DNA from: Streptomyces davaonensis JCM 4913
GTDB lineage: Bacteria; Actinomycetota; Actinomycetes; Streptomycetales; Streptomycetaceae
Assembly: GCF_000349325.1 (NCBI RefSeq)
Contig: NC_020504.1
Location: 7,358,326-7,422,325 of the forward strand
DNA length: 64,000 nucleotides
Direction: 5' to 3'
The notes beneath the pieces were generated by a model, which made no database searches, was not told the DNA's origin, and saw only the letters and a program-made list of their open reading frames with translations. Of the stretch, positions 9,721 through 18,649 are shown one piece after another. The position numbers and the translations under genes were made by a program. Position 1 is the first letter of the stretch. Every line of letters begins with the position of its first letter.

Positions 9721-10455
9721 ATGAAGACCGAGAAGTTACTCGACCGCTTCGTCCGCGCACTGACGGCTGTGGATCCGGTGGCCGTCTGGGCGCACGGCTC
9801 GCTCGCCGGCGGCGACTACCAGGAGGGCCGCAGCGACCTGGACCTGATCGCGATGTTGCCGGGGCGCGTCACGCCGGGCGTCGTGTGGAAGCTCGCCGTG
9901 CTGCACGCCCGGCTCCGCGTCGAACCCCTCGCGGCGAAGCTGCACTGCACCTATCTCACGCCGGACACGGCGGACGAGGCCGGGCGCAGCCATCTGACCT
10001 GGGCGCACCAGGAGCTCTACAAACGACCGGTCACCCCCGTGACCCGACGCGAGCTGCATGACTTCGGGCGGGTCCTGCACGGACGCGGGCCCACCGGGCT
10101 GCTGCCGACGGTGCCGGACCGGGAACTGCGCGCCTTCGTCGTACGCGATCAGCGGGAGTACTGGCGGCCGACCCTCGACAACGCCCGGCTGTGGACGCAG
10201 GACGTCTGGGTCGACCTGGGGATGATCACCTTCGCCCGCGCCACCGTCACCGCGCGCGAGGGGCGGCTGATCTCCAAGCGGGAAGCCCTGGACCTGCTGC
10301 CCGGCCTCGGCGCACCCGTCGAGGTCGTCGACGACATCCGCAGCCGCCGCTACGACGATCCCGCGCCGCCCACCGAGGAGTGGACGGTGCGTCGGGCCTC
10401 GTTGACCCGGGACTACCTGGGGCCCGCCATCGACGCGCTCATCGCGTCGGCCTGA
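9721..10455 (+). CDS. Nucleotidyltransferase-fold protein with an early TTA codon
   Basis: A 244-residue protein whose N-terminus has the polymerase-beta/aminoglycoside nucleotidyltransferase motif WAHGSLAGGDYQEGRSDLDLI, that is GS followed by DxD. The family transfers nucleotides to small molecules such as aminoglycosides; the substrate here is unknown. Codon 6 (9736-9738) is TTA, an early position that would make translation depend on bldA. It follows the TTA-containing amidohydrolase gene by 18 bases. Its last 43 bases overlap the end of convergent ctaA. Confidence 0.82.
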   Translation: MKTEKLLDRFVRALTAVDPVAVWAHGSLAGGDYQEGRSDLDLIAMLPGRVTPGVVWKLAVLHARLRVEPLAAKLHCTYLTPDTADEAGRSHLTWAHQELYKRPVTPVTRRELHDFGRVLHGRGPTGLLPTVPDRELRAFVVRDQREYWRPTLDNARLWTQDVWVDLGMITFARATVTAREGRLISKREALDLLPGLGAPVEVVDDIRSRRYDDPAPPTEEWTVRRASLTRDYLGPAIDALIASA

Positions 10456-11423
10456 GCGGGGACCTCGGGGAGCTGGGTCTCCGGCCGTTCCCGCAGTGCC
10501 AGCAGCACCCGCAGCGTCGCGATCCACACCAGGCAGGAGCCGAACATGTGGGCGCCGACCAGGACCTCGGGGAGGTCGGTGAAGTACTGGACGTAGCCGA
10601 TGAGGCCCTGCGCGAGGAGGACCAGGAAGAGGTCGCGGGTGCGGGAGAGGGGGCCGCGGGGGGCGTCGACCGCCTTGAGGACGAACCACAGGGCGAAGGT
10701 GAGCGTGACCACGATCCAGGCCAGGACCGCGTGGAGCTTGGTCACGTTCTCCCAGTCCAGCGGCATCCGCTCGACCTCGCTGGAGTCACCCGCGTGCGGA
10801 CCGGCGCCGGTGACCACGGTGCCGACCGCGATCAGCAGCACCGTGACCCCGGTCAGCACCCAGACCAGCTGCTGCACCGACTTGCCGACCAGCGGGCGGG
10901 GCGCGTCGTCGCCCTCCCGGGTGCGCTGCCACATCACCGTGGCGACCGCGATCAGCGCAGAGGAGAGCAGGAAGTGCGCGGCGACCGTGTACGGGTTCAG
11001 GCCGACGAGCACGACGATGCCACCGAGGATCGCGTTGCCCATCACCACCCAGAACTGCGCCCAGCCGAGCCGGGTCAGGCTGCGCCGGTACGGCTTCTCG
11101 GAGCGGGCGGCGATGATCGCCCAGCCGACGGCGGCGCACAGCACGTACGTCAGCATGCGGTTGCCGAACTCGATGTAGCCGTGCAGGCCCATCTCGCTGG
11201 TGGTGGTCAGCGAGTCGTCGGTGCACTTGGGCCAGGTCGGGCAGCCGAGCCCGGAGCCGGTCAGCCGCACCGCTCCGCCGGTGACCACGATGACCACCGA
11301 CATGACGAGCGCGGCGAGGGCCGCCCGCTGAACCGTCTTCGGATCCGGGGTCCAGCGTGCGGCGATGAAGGCGAGCGGGTTGCGCACGGCCGCTACGGCG
11401 TCGGCGCGGGTCAGGTTTGGCAC
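10413..11423 (-). CDS. ctaA: Heme A synthase (COX15/CtaA family)
   Basis: Oxidises the C8 methyl of heme O to make heme A for aa3-type oxidase; an integral membrane enzyme. The 336-residue protein has about eight membrane segments, the conserved GSGLGCPTWPKC segment, and histidines in EMGLHGYIEFGNR, KLHAVLAW and VGAHMFGSCLVW positioned for heme binding. GTG at 11423 gives the N-terminus VPNLTRADAVAAV; an upstream in-frame start at 11453 is less likely. The 3' end overlaps the convergent nucleotidyltransferase by 43 bases. Confidence 0.93.
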   Translation of the reverse strand: MPNLTRADAVAAVRNPLAFIAARWTPDPKTVQRAALAALVMSVVIVVTGGAVRLTGSGLGCPTWPKCTDDSLTTTSEMGLHGYIEFGNRMLTYVLCAAVGWAIIAARSEKPYRRSLTRLGWAQFWVVMGNAILGGIVVLVGLNPYTVAAHFLLSSALIAVATVMWQRTREGDDAPRPLVGKSVQQLVWVLTGVTVLLIAVGTVVTGAGPHAGDSSEVERMPLDWENVTKLHAVLAWIVVTLTFALWFVLKAVDAPRGPLSRTRDLFLVLLAQGLIGYVQYFTDLPEVLVGAHMFGSCLVWIATLRVLLALRERPETQLPEVPAQADAMSASMAGPR

Positions 11424-11478
11424 GCGCCCTATCGTAGGCCCGTGCTTGTGCACGCTTTCACGAGGGTCCCGGACCGGG

Positions 11479-12249
11479 TCATTCCCAGCGGAAGAACTTT
11501 CCGGCGGCGGCGAGTCCGGCGACCGCCCACACCGCGAGAATCCCCAGGTCGCCCCACGGCATCCCGGCCCCGTGCTGGAGCACGTCCCGCAGCCCGTCGG
11601 ACAGTGCCGAGATGGGCAGCAGGGCGAGCACGTCCTGGGCCGCGTCCGGGAACTTGTCCAGCGGCACGATGACCCCGCCGCCCATGAGCAGCAGCAGGAA
11701 GACCAGGTTGGCGGCGGCGAGGGTGGCCTCGGCCTTCAGGGTGCCCGCCATCAGCAGGCCGAGGCCCGAGAAGGCGGCCGTGCCGAGGACCAGGAGCAGG
11801 ATCACGGCGAGCGGGTTGCCCTGCGGGTCCCAGCCGAGCGCGAAGGCGATCACCGTCACCAGCAGCACCTGGAGGACCTCGGTGACCAGGACCGACAGGG
11901 TCTTCGCGGTCATCAGGCCCCAGCGCGGGAGCGGCGCGGAGGCGAGGCGCTTCAGGACGCCGTAGCGGCGCTCGAAGCCGGTGGCGATGGCCTGGCCGGT
12001 GAACGCCGTGGACATCACCGCGAGCGCGAGGATACCGGGGGCGAGGAAGTCGACGGCCTCGCCCTCGCCGGTGTCGACGATGTCGACGGTGCTGAACAGG
12101 ACCAGCAGCAGGGTCGGGATGATCACGGTGAGCAGCAGCTGCTCGCCGTTGCGCAGGAGCATCTTCGTCTCCAGCGCCGCCTGCGCCATGACCATGCGGG
12201 GGAGCGGTGCGGCCCCGGGCTTCGGGGCGTAGGTACCCGTCGTACTCAC
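11479..12249 (-). CDS. ABC-2 type transporter permease
   Basis: A 256-residue membrane protein with about six hydrophobic segments and the ABC-2 layout. The N-terminal segment QAALETKMLLRNGEQLL precedes the first membrane helix, and the middle reads AIATGFERRYGVLKRLASAPLPRWGLMTAKT, a typical cytoplasmic loop. It overlaps the ATPase gene upstream by four bases (GTGA), so the two form one exporter. Substrate unknown; related systems export drugs or lipids. The pair lies directly upstream of ctaA, 55 bases away. Confidence 0.9.
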   Translation of the reverse strand: MSTTGTYAPKPGAAPLPRMVMAQAALETKMLLRNGEQLLLTVIIPTLLLVLFSTVDIVDTGEGEAVDFLAPGILALAVMSTAFTGQAIATGFERRYGVLKRLASAPLPRWGLMTAKTLSVLVTEVLQVLLVTVIAFALGWDPQGNPLAVILLLVLGTAAFSGLGLLMAGTLKAEATLAAANLVFLLLLMGGGVIVPLDKFPDAAQDVLALLPISALSDGLRDVLQHGAGMPWGDLGILAVWAVAGLAAAGKFFRWE

Positions 12250-13169
12250 GAGCGCAGCTCCTTGCCGGTCAGCTCAAGAAAGACGTCTTCCAAGGTGTGC
12301 CGCTCCACCGAGATCTTCTCCGGCATCACCCCGTGCTGCGCGCACCAGGACGTGACCGTCGCGAGCAGCTGCGGGTCGACCTTGCCGCCCACCCGGTACG
12401 AACCCGGGGTCAGCTCCGCGGCCGTGCAGTCGGCGGGCAGCGCCTTGAGCAGGGAGCTGACGTCGAGGCCGGGGCGGCCGATGAAGCGGAGGGTGTTCTC
12501 GGCGCCGCCGCGGCACAGCTCCTCGGGGGAGCCCTGGGCGATGACCCGGCCCGCGTCGATGATCGCCACGTCGTCGGCGAGCTGCTCGGCCTCGTCCATG
12601 TAGTGGGTGGTGAGGATCACCGAGACCCCGTCGGTGCGCAGATCGCGGACCAGGTCCCAGGTCGCGCGGCGGGCCTGCGGGTCGAGGCCCGCGGTCGGCT
12701 CGTCCAGGAACACCAGCTCGGGGCGGCCCACGACGGCCATCGCGAGCGCGAGGCGCTGCTGCTGGCCGCCGGACAGCCGACGGTAGGAGGTACGGCCGCA
12801 ACTGCCGAGGCCGAGGCGCTCGATCAGGGCGTCCACGTCGAGGGGGTGGGCGTGCAGCTTGGCCACATGGCGCAGCATCTCGTCGGCGCGGGCGCCCGAG
12901 TACACACCGCCGGACTGGAGCATGACGCCGACCCGGGGACGCAGTTCGCGGGACTGTCTCACCGGGTCGAGGCCCAGGACGCGCACTGTGCCGGAGTCCG
13001 GTTTCCGGTACCCCTCGCAGGTCTCGACCGTGGTCGTCTTGCCGGCGCCGTTGGGTCCGAGTACGGCGGTCACCCCGGCCCGGGCCACCAGGTCGAGGCC
13101 GTCCACCGCGGTCTTCGTGCCGTACCGCTTCACCAGGGCCTGGACCTGGACCACGGGGTCAGTTCGCAT
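12246..13169 (-). CDS. ABC transporter ATP-binding protein
   Basis: A 307-residue ATPase with Walker A GPNGAGKTT, signature LSGGQQQRLAL, Walker B LVFLDEPTAGLD and the switch histidine in VILTTHYMDEAEQLADD. The C-terminal 90 residues resemble the extension of drug-exporter ATPases of the DrrA/CcmA type. It is co-translated with the permease at 11479-12249. No regulator is adjacent, and the divergent promoter region is only 45 bases from the end of the aac gene. Confidence 0.92.
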   Translation of the reverse strand: MRTDPVVQVQALVKRYGTKTAVDGLDLVARAGVTAVLGPNGAGKTTTVETCEGYRKPDSGTVRVLGLDPVRQSRELRPRVGVMLQSGGVYSGARADEMLRHVAKLHAHPLDVDALIERLGLGSCGRTSYRRLSGGQQQRLALAMAVVGRPELVFLDEPTAGLDPQARRATWDLVRDLRTDGVSVILTTHYMDEAEQLADDVAIIDAGRVIAQGSPEELCRGGAENTLRFIGRPGLDVSSLLKALPADCTAAELTPGSYRVGGKVDPQLLATVTSWCAQHGVMPEKISVERHTLEDVFLELTGKELRS

Positions 13170-13214
13170 GGCTCAAGAGTCTAGGTAGCCGCAGGGGCGC
13201 CCGGACCGCCGGGT

Positions 13215-14012
13215 TCAGATCTCCTCCACAGACGGGCGATGAATCTCCAGCCACCGGCGCGCGTAGGCCACCGCGTCCGCCACCGGGAACAGCCGGGCGT
13301 CGGCGGCGCCCACCTTGCCGCGTACGACGGGACGGTCCCGTTCGAAGTCGTGGCCCAGCTCGTCGAAGCGGTCGGAGCTGATGGACACCTCGGTGACGGT
13401 CTCCCAGCCCGCGGGTCCGGGGCGGCCCACCTTCACGAGGGGAGCCGGTATGCGGTACTCGGCCAGATGGAAGCTGGTGCAGGCGTCGTAGCCGGCCCCG
13501 AGCAGCAGCACACGCGCGTGCAGGGCCTCCAGCCGCGCCAGCGGGCTGTGCTCGCCGAGCCGGCAGTCGGTGGCGTGCCCGTCGAGCAGCTCAGCCGCGC
13601 GCGGGCCGACGGCGGCGAACGAGGTCTGCGGGTGCGCGCTGCGCAGGGCGCCCGGCCAGGTCCGTACGGTCTCCGGGATCACTCCGACCCCGCGCGTGGG
13701 GGTGACGCGGGGGTCGTAGGCGGGCATCGTGGCGCGGATCGGCTCCCACCACTCCTCGGGCACCGGGGGATTGCCCCACACCGCCGGGTCGGACAGGTCC
13801 GCGGACTGGGCGGGCACCACGAGCGTGCCCTCGGGGCCGAGCGCGTCCAGCAGTCCCTGGACGACCGCGACCGCGGCTCCGCAGACCCAGCCGAGTGAGC
13901 TGAGCGAGGAGTGCACCAGGAGTGTTTCGCCGGGTTTGACACCCAGCTCGGCGAGGCCGTCGGCGATGGTCGTCCGGGAGACAAGTGGGCCGGTCGGAGG
14001 GGGTGTCGGCAT
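13215..14012 (-). CDS. Aminoglycoside N(3)-acetyltransferase family protein
   Basis: The family transfers acetyl from acetyl-CoA to the 3-amino group of deoxystreptamine antibiotics. The 265-residue protein starts at an ATG (14012) and has the conserved [45 protein letters not shown] and [20 protein letters not shown] blocks. Base composition matches the neighbours and no mobile element is near, so it looks like a resident gene. A resistance phenotype cannot be inferred; several chromosomal members act on other substrates. Two palindromes lie in the region upstream. Confidence 0.87.
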   Translation of the reverse strand: MPTPPPTGPLVSRTTIADGLAELGVKPGETLLVHSSLSSLGWVCGAAVAVVQGLLDALGPEGTLVVPAQSADLSDPAVWGNPPVPEEWWEPIRATMPAYDPRVTPTRGVGVIPETVRTWPGALRSAHPQTSFAAVGPRAAELLDGHATDCRLGEHSPLARLEALHARVLLLGAGYDACTSFHLAEYRIPAPLVKVGRPGPAGWETVTEVSISSDRFDELGHDFERDRPVVRGKVGAADARLFPVADAVAYARRWLEIHRPSVEEI

Positions 14013-14065
14013 GGGTCGGGAGTCTTCCGGACGGGTCCTGGCGGCGCCACTGAATTGTACGTGCG

Positions 14066-14079
14066 TTTGATCGATCAAA
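14066..14079. promoter_or_regulatory. Perfect 14-bp palindrome TTTGATCGATCAAA
   Basis: A perfect palindrome 54 bases upstream of the aac start and 107 upstream of sufR. It has the size and AT-rich arms of a dimeric regulator site. The regulator is unknown. Confidence 0.5.
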
Positions 14080-14099
14080 GATCGTTTTCGCAGGTCAGA

Positions 14100-14113
14100 T
14101 TAGGTAAACCTAA
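14100..14113. promoter_or_regulatory. Palindrome TTAGGTAAACCTAA
   Basis: Perfect TTAGGT / ACCTAA arms separated by AA. The arms equal the half-sites of DtxR/IdeR/DmdR iron boxes, but the spacing is 2 bases instead of 7, so it is not a canonical iron box. It lies 72 bases upstream of sufR, where an iron-linked control would make sense. Confidence 0.5.
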
Positions 14114-14172
14114 GTGACGCAGGGCACCGTCCACGGGTTCGATCGCCGCTTGCCCGAGTCTGAGGAATTACG

Positions 14173-14186
14173 CAACAATGGCGTTG
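14173..14186 (+). promoter_or_regulatory. Likely SufR operator CAAC-N6-GTTG
   Basis: The sequence CAACAATGGCGTTG matches the CAAC-N6-GTTG operator described for SufR of cyanobacteria and of a Streptomyces species. It ends on the first base of the proposed sufR GTG start (14186-14188). A -35 like TTGCCC (14150-14155) and a weak -10 like AACAAT (14174-14179) would put transcription start near the GTG, meaning a leaderless message and an operator covering the promoter. Confidence 0.75.
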
Positions 14187-14896
14187 TGAAAAACGTCGGC
14201 GAGGCTCATGAGGAGCTCGCGACCGGTGAGCGGTCCACCCGCAACCGGGTCGCGCGGTCCATCCTGGACCACGGCCCGTCGACCGTCGCCGAGCTGGCCG
14301 GACGGCTGGGCCTGACCCAGGCCGCCGTACGACGGCATCTGGACGCGCTGGTCGCCGACGATGTCGTGGAGCCGCGTGAGCAGCGCGTGTACGGCGCCCG
14401 GACCCGGGGCCGCCCCGCCAAGGTCTTCGCGCTCACCGACTGCGGACGCGACGCCTTCGACCAGTCCTACGACAAGCTCGCCGCCGATGCCCTGCGCTGG
14501 ATCCAGGAGCGGTTCGGCGGGGACGAGGCCGTCGTCGCCTTCGCCCGCGCGAGGATCGCCGAGCAGGCGACCGCGTACCGCGAGGCCGTCCAGGCGGCCG
14601 CCCCCGAGGACCGCACCGAAGCCCTGGCCAGGGCCTTGAGTGCGGACGGGTACGCTGCTACGGCGCGCAGCGCACCGGTCGGCGAGCAGCTCTGCCAGCA
14701 CCACTGCCCGGTGGCTCATGTCGCGGAAAAGTTCCCGCAGCTCTGCGAGGCGGAGACCGAGATCTTCTCCCAGCTGCTCGGCACCCACGTCCAGCGACTG
14801 GCGACCATCGCGCACGGCGACGGCGTCTGCACGACGTTCATCCCCAAGATTTCCCACAACGCATCCGCAAGCACGGCCGGGAGGAACCCCGCATGA
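14186..14896 (+). CDS. sufR: Iron-sulfur cluster transcriptional repressor SufR
   Basis: A 236-residue regulator. The N-terminal winged HTH reads [27 protein letters not shown], and the C-terminal part holds the cluster-binding cysteines in [20 protein letters not shown] plus DGVCTTF, the pattern known from SufR proteins that bind a 4Fe-4S cluster and repress the suf operon when clusters are plentiful. GTG at 14186 is chosen because a CAAC-N6-GTTG operator ends on it; the frame is open upstream to 14114 but that would bury the operator in coding sequence. Its stop overlaps the sufB ATG, so it is autoregulated with the operon by inference. Confidence 0.93.
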   Translation: MKNVGEAHEELATGERSTRNRVARSILDHGPSTVAELAGRLGLTQAAVRRHLDALVADDVVEPREQRVYGARTRGRPAKVFALTDCGRDAFDQSYDKLAADALRWIQERFGGDEAVVAFARARIAEQATAYREAVQAAAPEDRTEALARALSADGYAATARSAPVGEQLCQHHCPVAHVAEKFPQLCEAETEIFSQLLGTHVQRLATIAHGDGVCTTFIPKISHNASASTAGRNPA

Positions 14897-16314
14897 CTCT
14901 CCCCACGGAGACCGCCCACCCTGAGCTGGAAGGCCTGGGCAAGTACGAATACGGCTGGGCCGACTCCGACGAAGCCGGCGCCTCTGCGAAGCGCGGTCTG
15001 AGCGAGGATGTCGTCAAGGACATCTCCGCGAAGAAGGCCGAGCCGGAGTGGATGACCAAGCTTCGTCTCAAGGGTCTGCGCCTGTTCGACAAGAAGCCCA
15101 TGCCGAACTGGGGCTCGGACCTCTCCGGCATCGACTTCGACAACATCAAGTACTTCGTACGCTCCACGGAGAAGCAGGCGGAGTCCTGGGAGGACCTGCC
15201 CGAGGACATCAAGAACACCTACGACAAGCTCGGCATCCCGGAGGCGGAGAAGCAGCGCCTGGTCGCCGGTGTGGCCGCGCAGTACGAGTCGGAGGTCGTC
15301 TACCACCAGATCCGCGAGGACCTGGAGGAGCAGGGCGTCATCTTCCTGGACACCGACACCGCGCTGAAGGAGCACCCGGAGCTCTTCAAGGAGTACTTCG
15401 GCACCGTCATCCCCGTCGGTGACAACAAGTTCGCCTCCCTGAACACCGCCGTGTGGTCCGGTGGGTCGTTCATCTATGTGCCGCCGGGCGTGCACGTGGA
15501 GATCCCGCTCCAGGCCTACTTCCGGATCAACACCGAGAACATGGGCCAGTTCGAGCGGACCCTGATCATCGTCGACGAGGGTGCCTACGTGCACTACGTC
15601 GAGGGCTGCACGGCCCCGATCTACAAGTCGGACTCGCTGCACTCCGCGGTCGTCGAGATCATCGTCAAGAAGAACGCCCGCTGCCGCTACACGACCATCC
15701 AGAACTGGTCGAACAACGTCTACAACCTGGTCACCAAGCGCGCCGTGGCGTACGAGGGCGCGACCATGGAGTGGATCGACGGCAACATCGGCTCCAAGGT
15801 GACGATGAAGTACCCGGCCGTCTACCTGATGGGCGAGCACGCCAAGGGCGAGACCCTCTCCATCGCCTTCGCGGGCGAGGGCCAGCACCAGGACGCCGGT
15901 TCCAAGATGGTCCACATGGCGCCGAACACCTCCTCCAACATCGTCTCCAAGTCGGTGGCGCGCGGTGGCGGCCGTACGTCCTACCGCGGTCTCGTGGAGA
16001 TCGGTGAGGGCGCGGCCGGCTCCAAGTCCAACGTGCTGTGCGACGCGCTGCTCGTCGACACCATCTCCCGCTCCGACACGTACCCCTACGTGGACGTCCG
16101 CGAGGACGACGTGTCCATGGGCCACGAGGCGACCGTCTCCAAGGTCTCCGAGGACCAGCTCTTCTACCTGATGAGCCGCGGTCTGAGCGAGTTCGAGGCG
16201 ATGGCGATGATCGTGCGAGGCTTCGTCGAGCCCATCGCCAAGGAGCTGCCCATGGAGTACGCCCTTGAGCTCAACCGGCTGATCGAGCTGCAGATGGAAG
16301 GCGCCGTCGGTTAA
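14893..16314 (+). CDS. sufB: Fe-S cluster assembly scaffold protein SufB
   Basis: Scaffold subunit of the SufBCD complex that builds Fe-S clusters in the cytosol. The 473-residue protein has the family length and the conserved blocks [34 protein letters not shown] and the C-terminal [17 protein letters not shown]. The ATG overlaps the sufR stop. The next gene, sufD, begins 61 bases after the stop. Confidence 0.97.
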   Translation: MTLPTETAHPELEGLGKYEYGWADSDEAGASAKRGLSEDVVKDISAKKAEPEWMTKLRLKGLRLFDKKPMPNWGSDLSGIDFDNIKYFVRSTEKQAESWEDLPEDIKNTYDKLGIPEAEKQRLVAGVAAQYESEVVYHQIREDLEEQGVIFLDTDTALKEHPELFKEYFGTVIPVGDNKFASLNTAVWSGGSFIYVPPGVHVEIPLQAYFRINTENMGQFERTLIIVDEGAYVHYVEGCTAPIYKSDSLHSAVVEIIVKKNARCRYTTIQNWSNNVYNLVTKRAVAYEGATMEWIDGNIGSKVTMKYPAVYLMGEHAKGETLSIAFAGEGQHQDAGSKMVHMAPNTSSNIVSKSVARGGGRTSYRGLVEIGEGAAGSKSNVLCDALLVDTISRSDTYPYVDVREDDVSMGHEATVSKVSEDQLFYLMSRGLSEFEAMAMIVRGFVEPIAKELPMEYALELNRLIELQMEGAVG

Positions 16315-16375
16315 GACCGTCGCCCGCACGAGCAGCTAGCGAAATCTGACGTAGGAAGAGAGCAGACCGACAGCC

Positions 16376-17563
16376 ATGGCTGAGGCTCAGAACACCCCGG
16401 TGGGCAGCAGCACCACCGCAGGCGCCATCGCGGTGGCCGCCGAGTCCACCGTCGCCACGCGCATGAGCGCGCCCCCGTCCTTCGACGTGGCCGACTTCCC
16501 GGTCCCGCACGGACGCGAGGAGGAGTGGCGCTTCACTCCGCTGGAGCGCCTGCGCGGGCTGCACGACGGTACCGCCGTCGCCACCGGCGACGGCGTGAAG
16601 GTCACCGTCGAGGCGCCCGAGGGTGTCGTCGTCGAGACCGTCGGCCGGGACGACGCGCGGCTCGGCAAGGCGGGCACCCCGGTGGACCGCATCGCGGCCC
16701 AGGCGTACTCCGCCTTCGAGAAGGCCTCGGTCGTCACCGTGCCGAAGGAGACCGTGCTCACCGAGCCGATCCGCATCGCGGTGCACGGTGAGGGCGGCAC
16801 CGCCTTCGGCCACCAGGTCGTCGAGCTGGGCGCGTTCGCCGAGGCCGTCGTGGTCATCGACCACACCGGTGACGCGGTGCTCGCCGCCAACGTCGACTAC
16901 CTCCTCGGCGACGGCGCCAAGCTGACCGTCGTCTCCGTCCAGGACTGGGACGACAAGGCCGTGCACGTCGGCCAGCACAACGCCCTGGTCGGCCGGGACG
17001 CCAGCTTCAAGTCGGTCGTGGTGACCTTCGGCGGCGACGTCGTACGCCTGCACCCGCGCGTCAACTACGCGGGCACCGGCGGCGAGGCCGAGCTGTTCGG
17101 CCTGTACTTCACCGACGCGGGCCAGCACCAGGAGCACCGCCTCCTGGTCGACCACGGCACCCCGCACTGCAAGTCCAACGTCGTCTACAAGGGCGCGCTC
17201 CAGGGCGAGCAGGCGCACGCGGTGTGGATCGGTGACGTGCTCATCGAGGCCAAGGCCGAGGGCACCGACACCTACGAGATGAACCGCAACCTGGTCCTCA
17301 CCGACGGCGCCCGCGTCGACTCGGTGCCGAACCTGGAGATCGAGACCGGCGAGATCGTCGGCGCCGGTCACGCCTCCGCGACCGGCCGCTTCGACGACGA
17401 GCAGCTCTTCTACCTGATGGCCCGCGGCATCCCGCAGCACGAGGCCCGCCGCCTCGTCGTCCGCGGCTTCTTCGCCGAGCTGGTCCAGCAGATCGGTGTC
17501 GCCGACATCGAGGAGCGGCTCATCGCGAAGATCGAGGAGGAGCTGGAGGCGTCCGTCGCATGA
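16376..17563 (+). CDS. sufD: Fe-S cluster assembly protein SufD
   Basis: Partner of SufB in the SufBC2D complex, involved in iron acquisition and cluster assembly. The 395-residue protein contains GREEEWRFTPLERLRGL near the N-terminus and the SufB/D core motifs QHQEHRLLVDHGTPHCKSNVVYKG (split here as QHQEHRLLVDHG and CKSNVVYKG) and ARGIPQHEARRLVVRGF. Its stop overlaps the start of the ferredoxin gene by four bases (ATGA). Confidence 0.97.
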   Translation: MAEAQNTPVGSSTTAGAIAVAAESTVATRMSAPPSFDVADFPVPHGREEEWRFTPLERLRGLHDGTAVATGDGVKVTVEAPEGVVVETVGRDDARLGKAGTPVDRIAAQAYSAFEKASVVTVPKETVLTEPIRIAVHGEGGTAFGHQVVELGAFAEAVVVIDHTGDAVLAANVDYLLGDGAKLTVVSVQDWDDKAVHVGQHNALVGRDASFKSVVVTFGGDVVRLHPRVNYAGTGGEAELFGLYFTDAGQHQEHRLLVDHGTPHCKSNVVYKGALQGEQAHAVWIGDVLIEAKAEGTDTYEMNRNLVLTDGARVDSVPNLEIETGEIVGAGHASATGRFDDEQLFYLMARGIPQHEARRLVVRGFFAELVQQIGVADIEERLIAKIEEELEASVA

Positions 17564-17877
17564 CGTACGTACGCGCCTGTGGGCTGAGCGAGCTGGAGGA
17601 GGACACCCCGAAGCGGGTGGAACTCGACGGCACGCCGGTCTCGGTCGTCCGCACCGAGGGTGAGGTGTTCGCGATCCACGACATCTGCTCCCACGCGAAC
17701 GTCTCGCTCTCCGAGGGCGAGGTGGAGGACTGCCAGATCGAGTGCTGGCTGCACGGCTCCGCGTTCGACCTCCGCACCGGCAAGCCGTCCGGCCTACCCG
17801 CGACGCGCCCCGTCCCCGTATACCCCGTAAAGATCGAAGGGGACGACGTGCTCGTCTCCCTCACCCAGGAGTCCTGA
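17560..17877 (+). CDS. Rieske-type non-heme iron ferredoxin
   Basis: A 105-residue [2Fe-2S] Rieske ferredoxin. The cluster ligands are in CSHANVSLSEGEVEDC (CxH) and CWLHGSAFDL (CxxH), 18 residues apart. Such small Rieske proteins, often annotated as dioxygenase ferredoxin subunits, are regular members of actinobacterial suf operons, where they are thought to serve electron transfer or cluster handling. No oxygenase gene is near, so a dioxygenase role is unlikely. It sits between sufD and sufC with 4-base overlap upstream. Confidence 0.94.
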   Translation: MTYVRACGLSELEEDTPKRVELDGTPVSVVRTEGEVFAIHDICSHANVSLSEGEVEDCQIECWLHGSAFDLRTGKPSGLPATRPVPVYPVKIEGDDVLVSLTQES

Positions 17878-17884
17878 GGCACCC

Positions 17885-18649
17885 ATGGCTACGCTTGAAA
17901 TCCGAGACCTGCACGTCACCGTCGAGGCCGACAACGCCACGAAGGAGATCCTCAAGGGCGTCGACCTCACCGTGAAGCAGGGCGAGACGCACGCCATCAT
18001 GGGCCCCAACGGCTCCGGCAAGTCGACCCTCGCCTACTCCCTGGCCGGTCACCCGAAGTACACGATCACCGGCGGCACCGTCACCCTCGACGGCGAGGAC
18101 GTCCTGGAGATGTCCGTCGACGAGCGCGCCCGCGCCGGCCTGTTCCTCGCGATGCAGTACCCGGTCGAGGTCCCCGGCGTCTCGGTCTCCAACTTCCTGC
18201 GCACCTCCGCCACCGCCGTCCGCGGCGAGGCCCCCAAGCTGCGCACCTGGGTGAAGGAGGTCAAGGAGGCCATGGAGCGCCTCAACATGGATCCCGCCTT
18301 CGCCGAGCGCAACGTCAACGAGGGCTTCTCCGGCGGTGAGAAGAAGCGCCACGAGATCCTCCAGCTGGAGCTGCTCAAGCCGAGCATCGCGATCCTCGAC
18401 GAGACCGACTCCGGCCTCGACGTCGACGCCCTGCGCATCGTCTCCGAGGGCGTCAACCGGGTCCGTGAGACCGGCGAGGTCGGCACCCTGCTGATCACGC
18501 ACTACACGCGCATCCTGCGCTACATCAAGCCCGACCACGTCCACGTGTTCGCGGGCGGCAGGATCGTCGAGTCCGGTGGCCCCGAGCTCGCCGACAAGCT
18601 CGAGGCCGAGGGCTACGAGGCTTACACGAAGGGTGGCGTATCCGCGTGA
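17885..18649 (+). CDS. sufC: Fe-S cluster assembly ATPase SufC
   Basis: Soluble ABC-type ATPase that drives SufBD. The 254-residue protein has Walker A GPNGSGKST, the SufC-type signature FSGGEKKRHEI, Walker B IAILDETDSGLD and the switch TLLITHYTRIL. Its stop overlaps the sufS start by four bases (GTGA). Confidence 0.97.
   Translation: MATLEIRDLHVTVEADNATKEILKGVDLTVKQGETHAIMGPNGSGKSTLAYSLAGHPKYTITGGTVTLDGEDVLEMSVDERARAGLFLAMQYPVEVPGVSVSNFLRTSATAVRGEAPKLRTWVKEVKEAMERLNMDPAFAERNVNEGFSGGEKKRHEILQLELLKPSIAILDETDSGLDVDALRIVSEGVNRVRETGEVGTLLITHYTRILRYIKPDHVHVFAGGRIVESGGPELADKLEAEGYEAYTKGGVSA

Noticed and set aside
13215..14012. Acquired antibiotic resistance island
   Set aside because: Composition matches the neighbours and there is no transposase, integrase or repeat flanking it.
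14100..14113. Canonical DtxR/DmdR iron box
   Set aside because: The half-sites fit but the spacer is 2 bases instead of 7, so it is listed only as a palindrome of unknown regulator.
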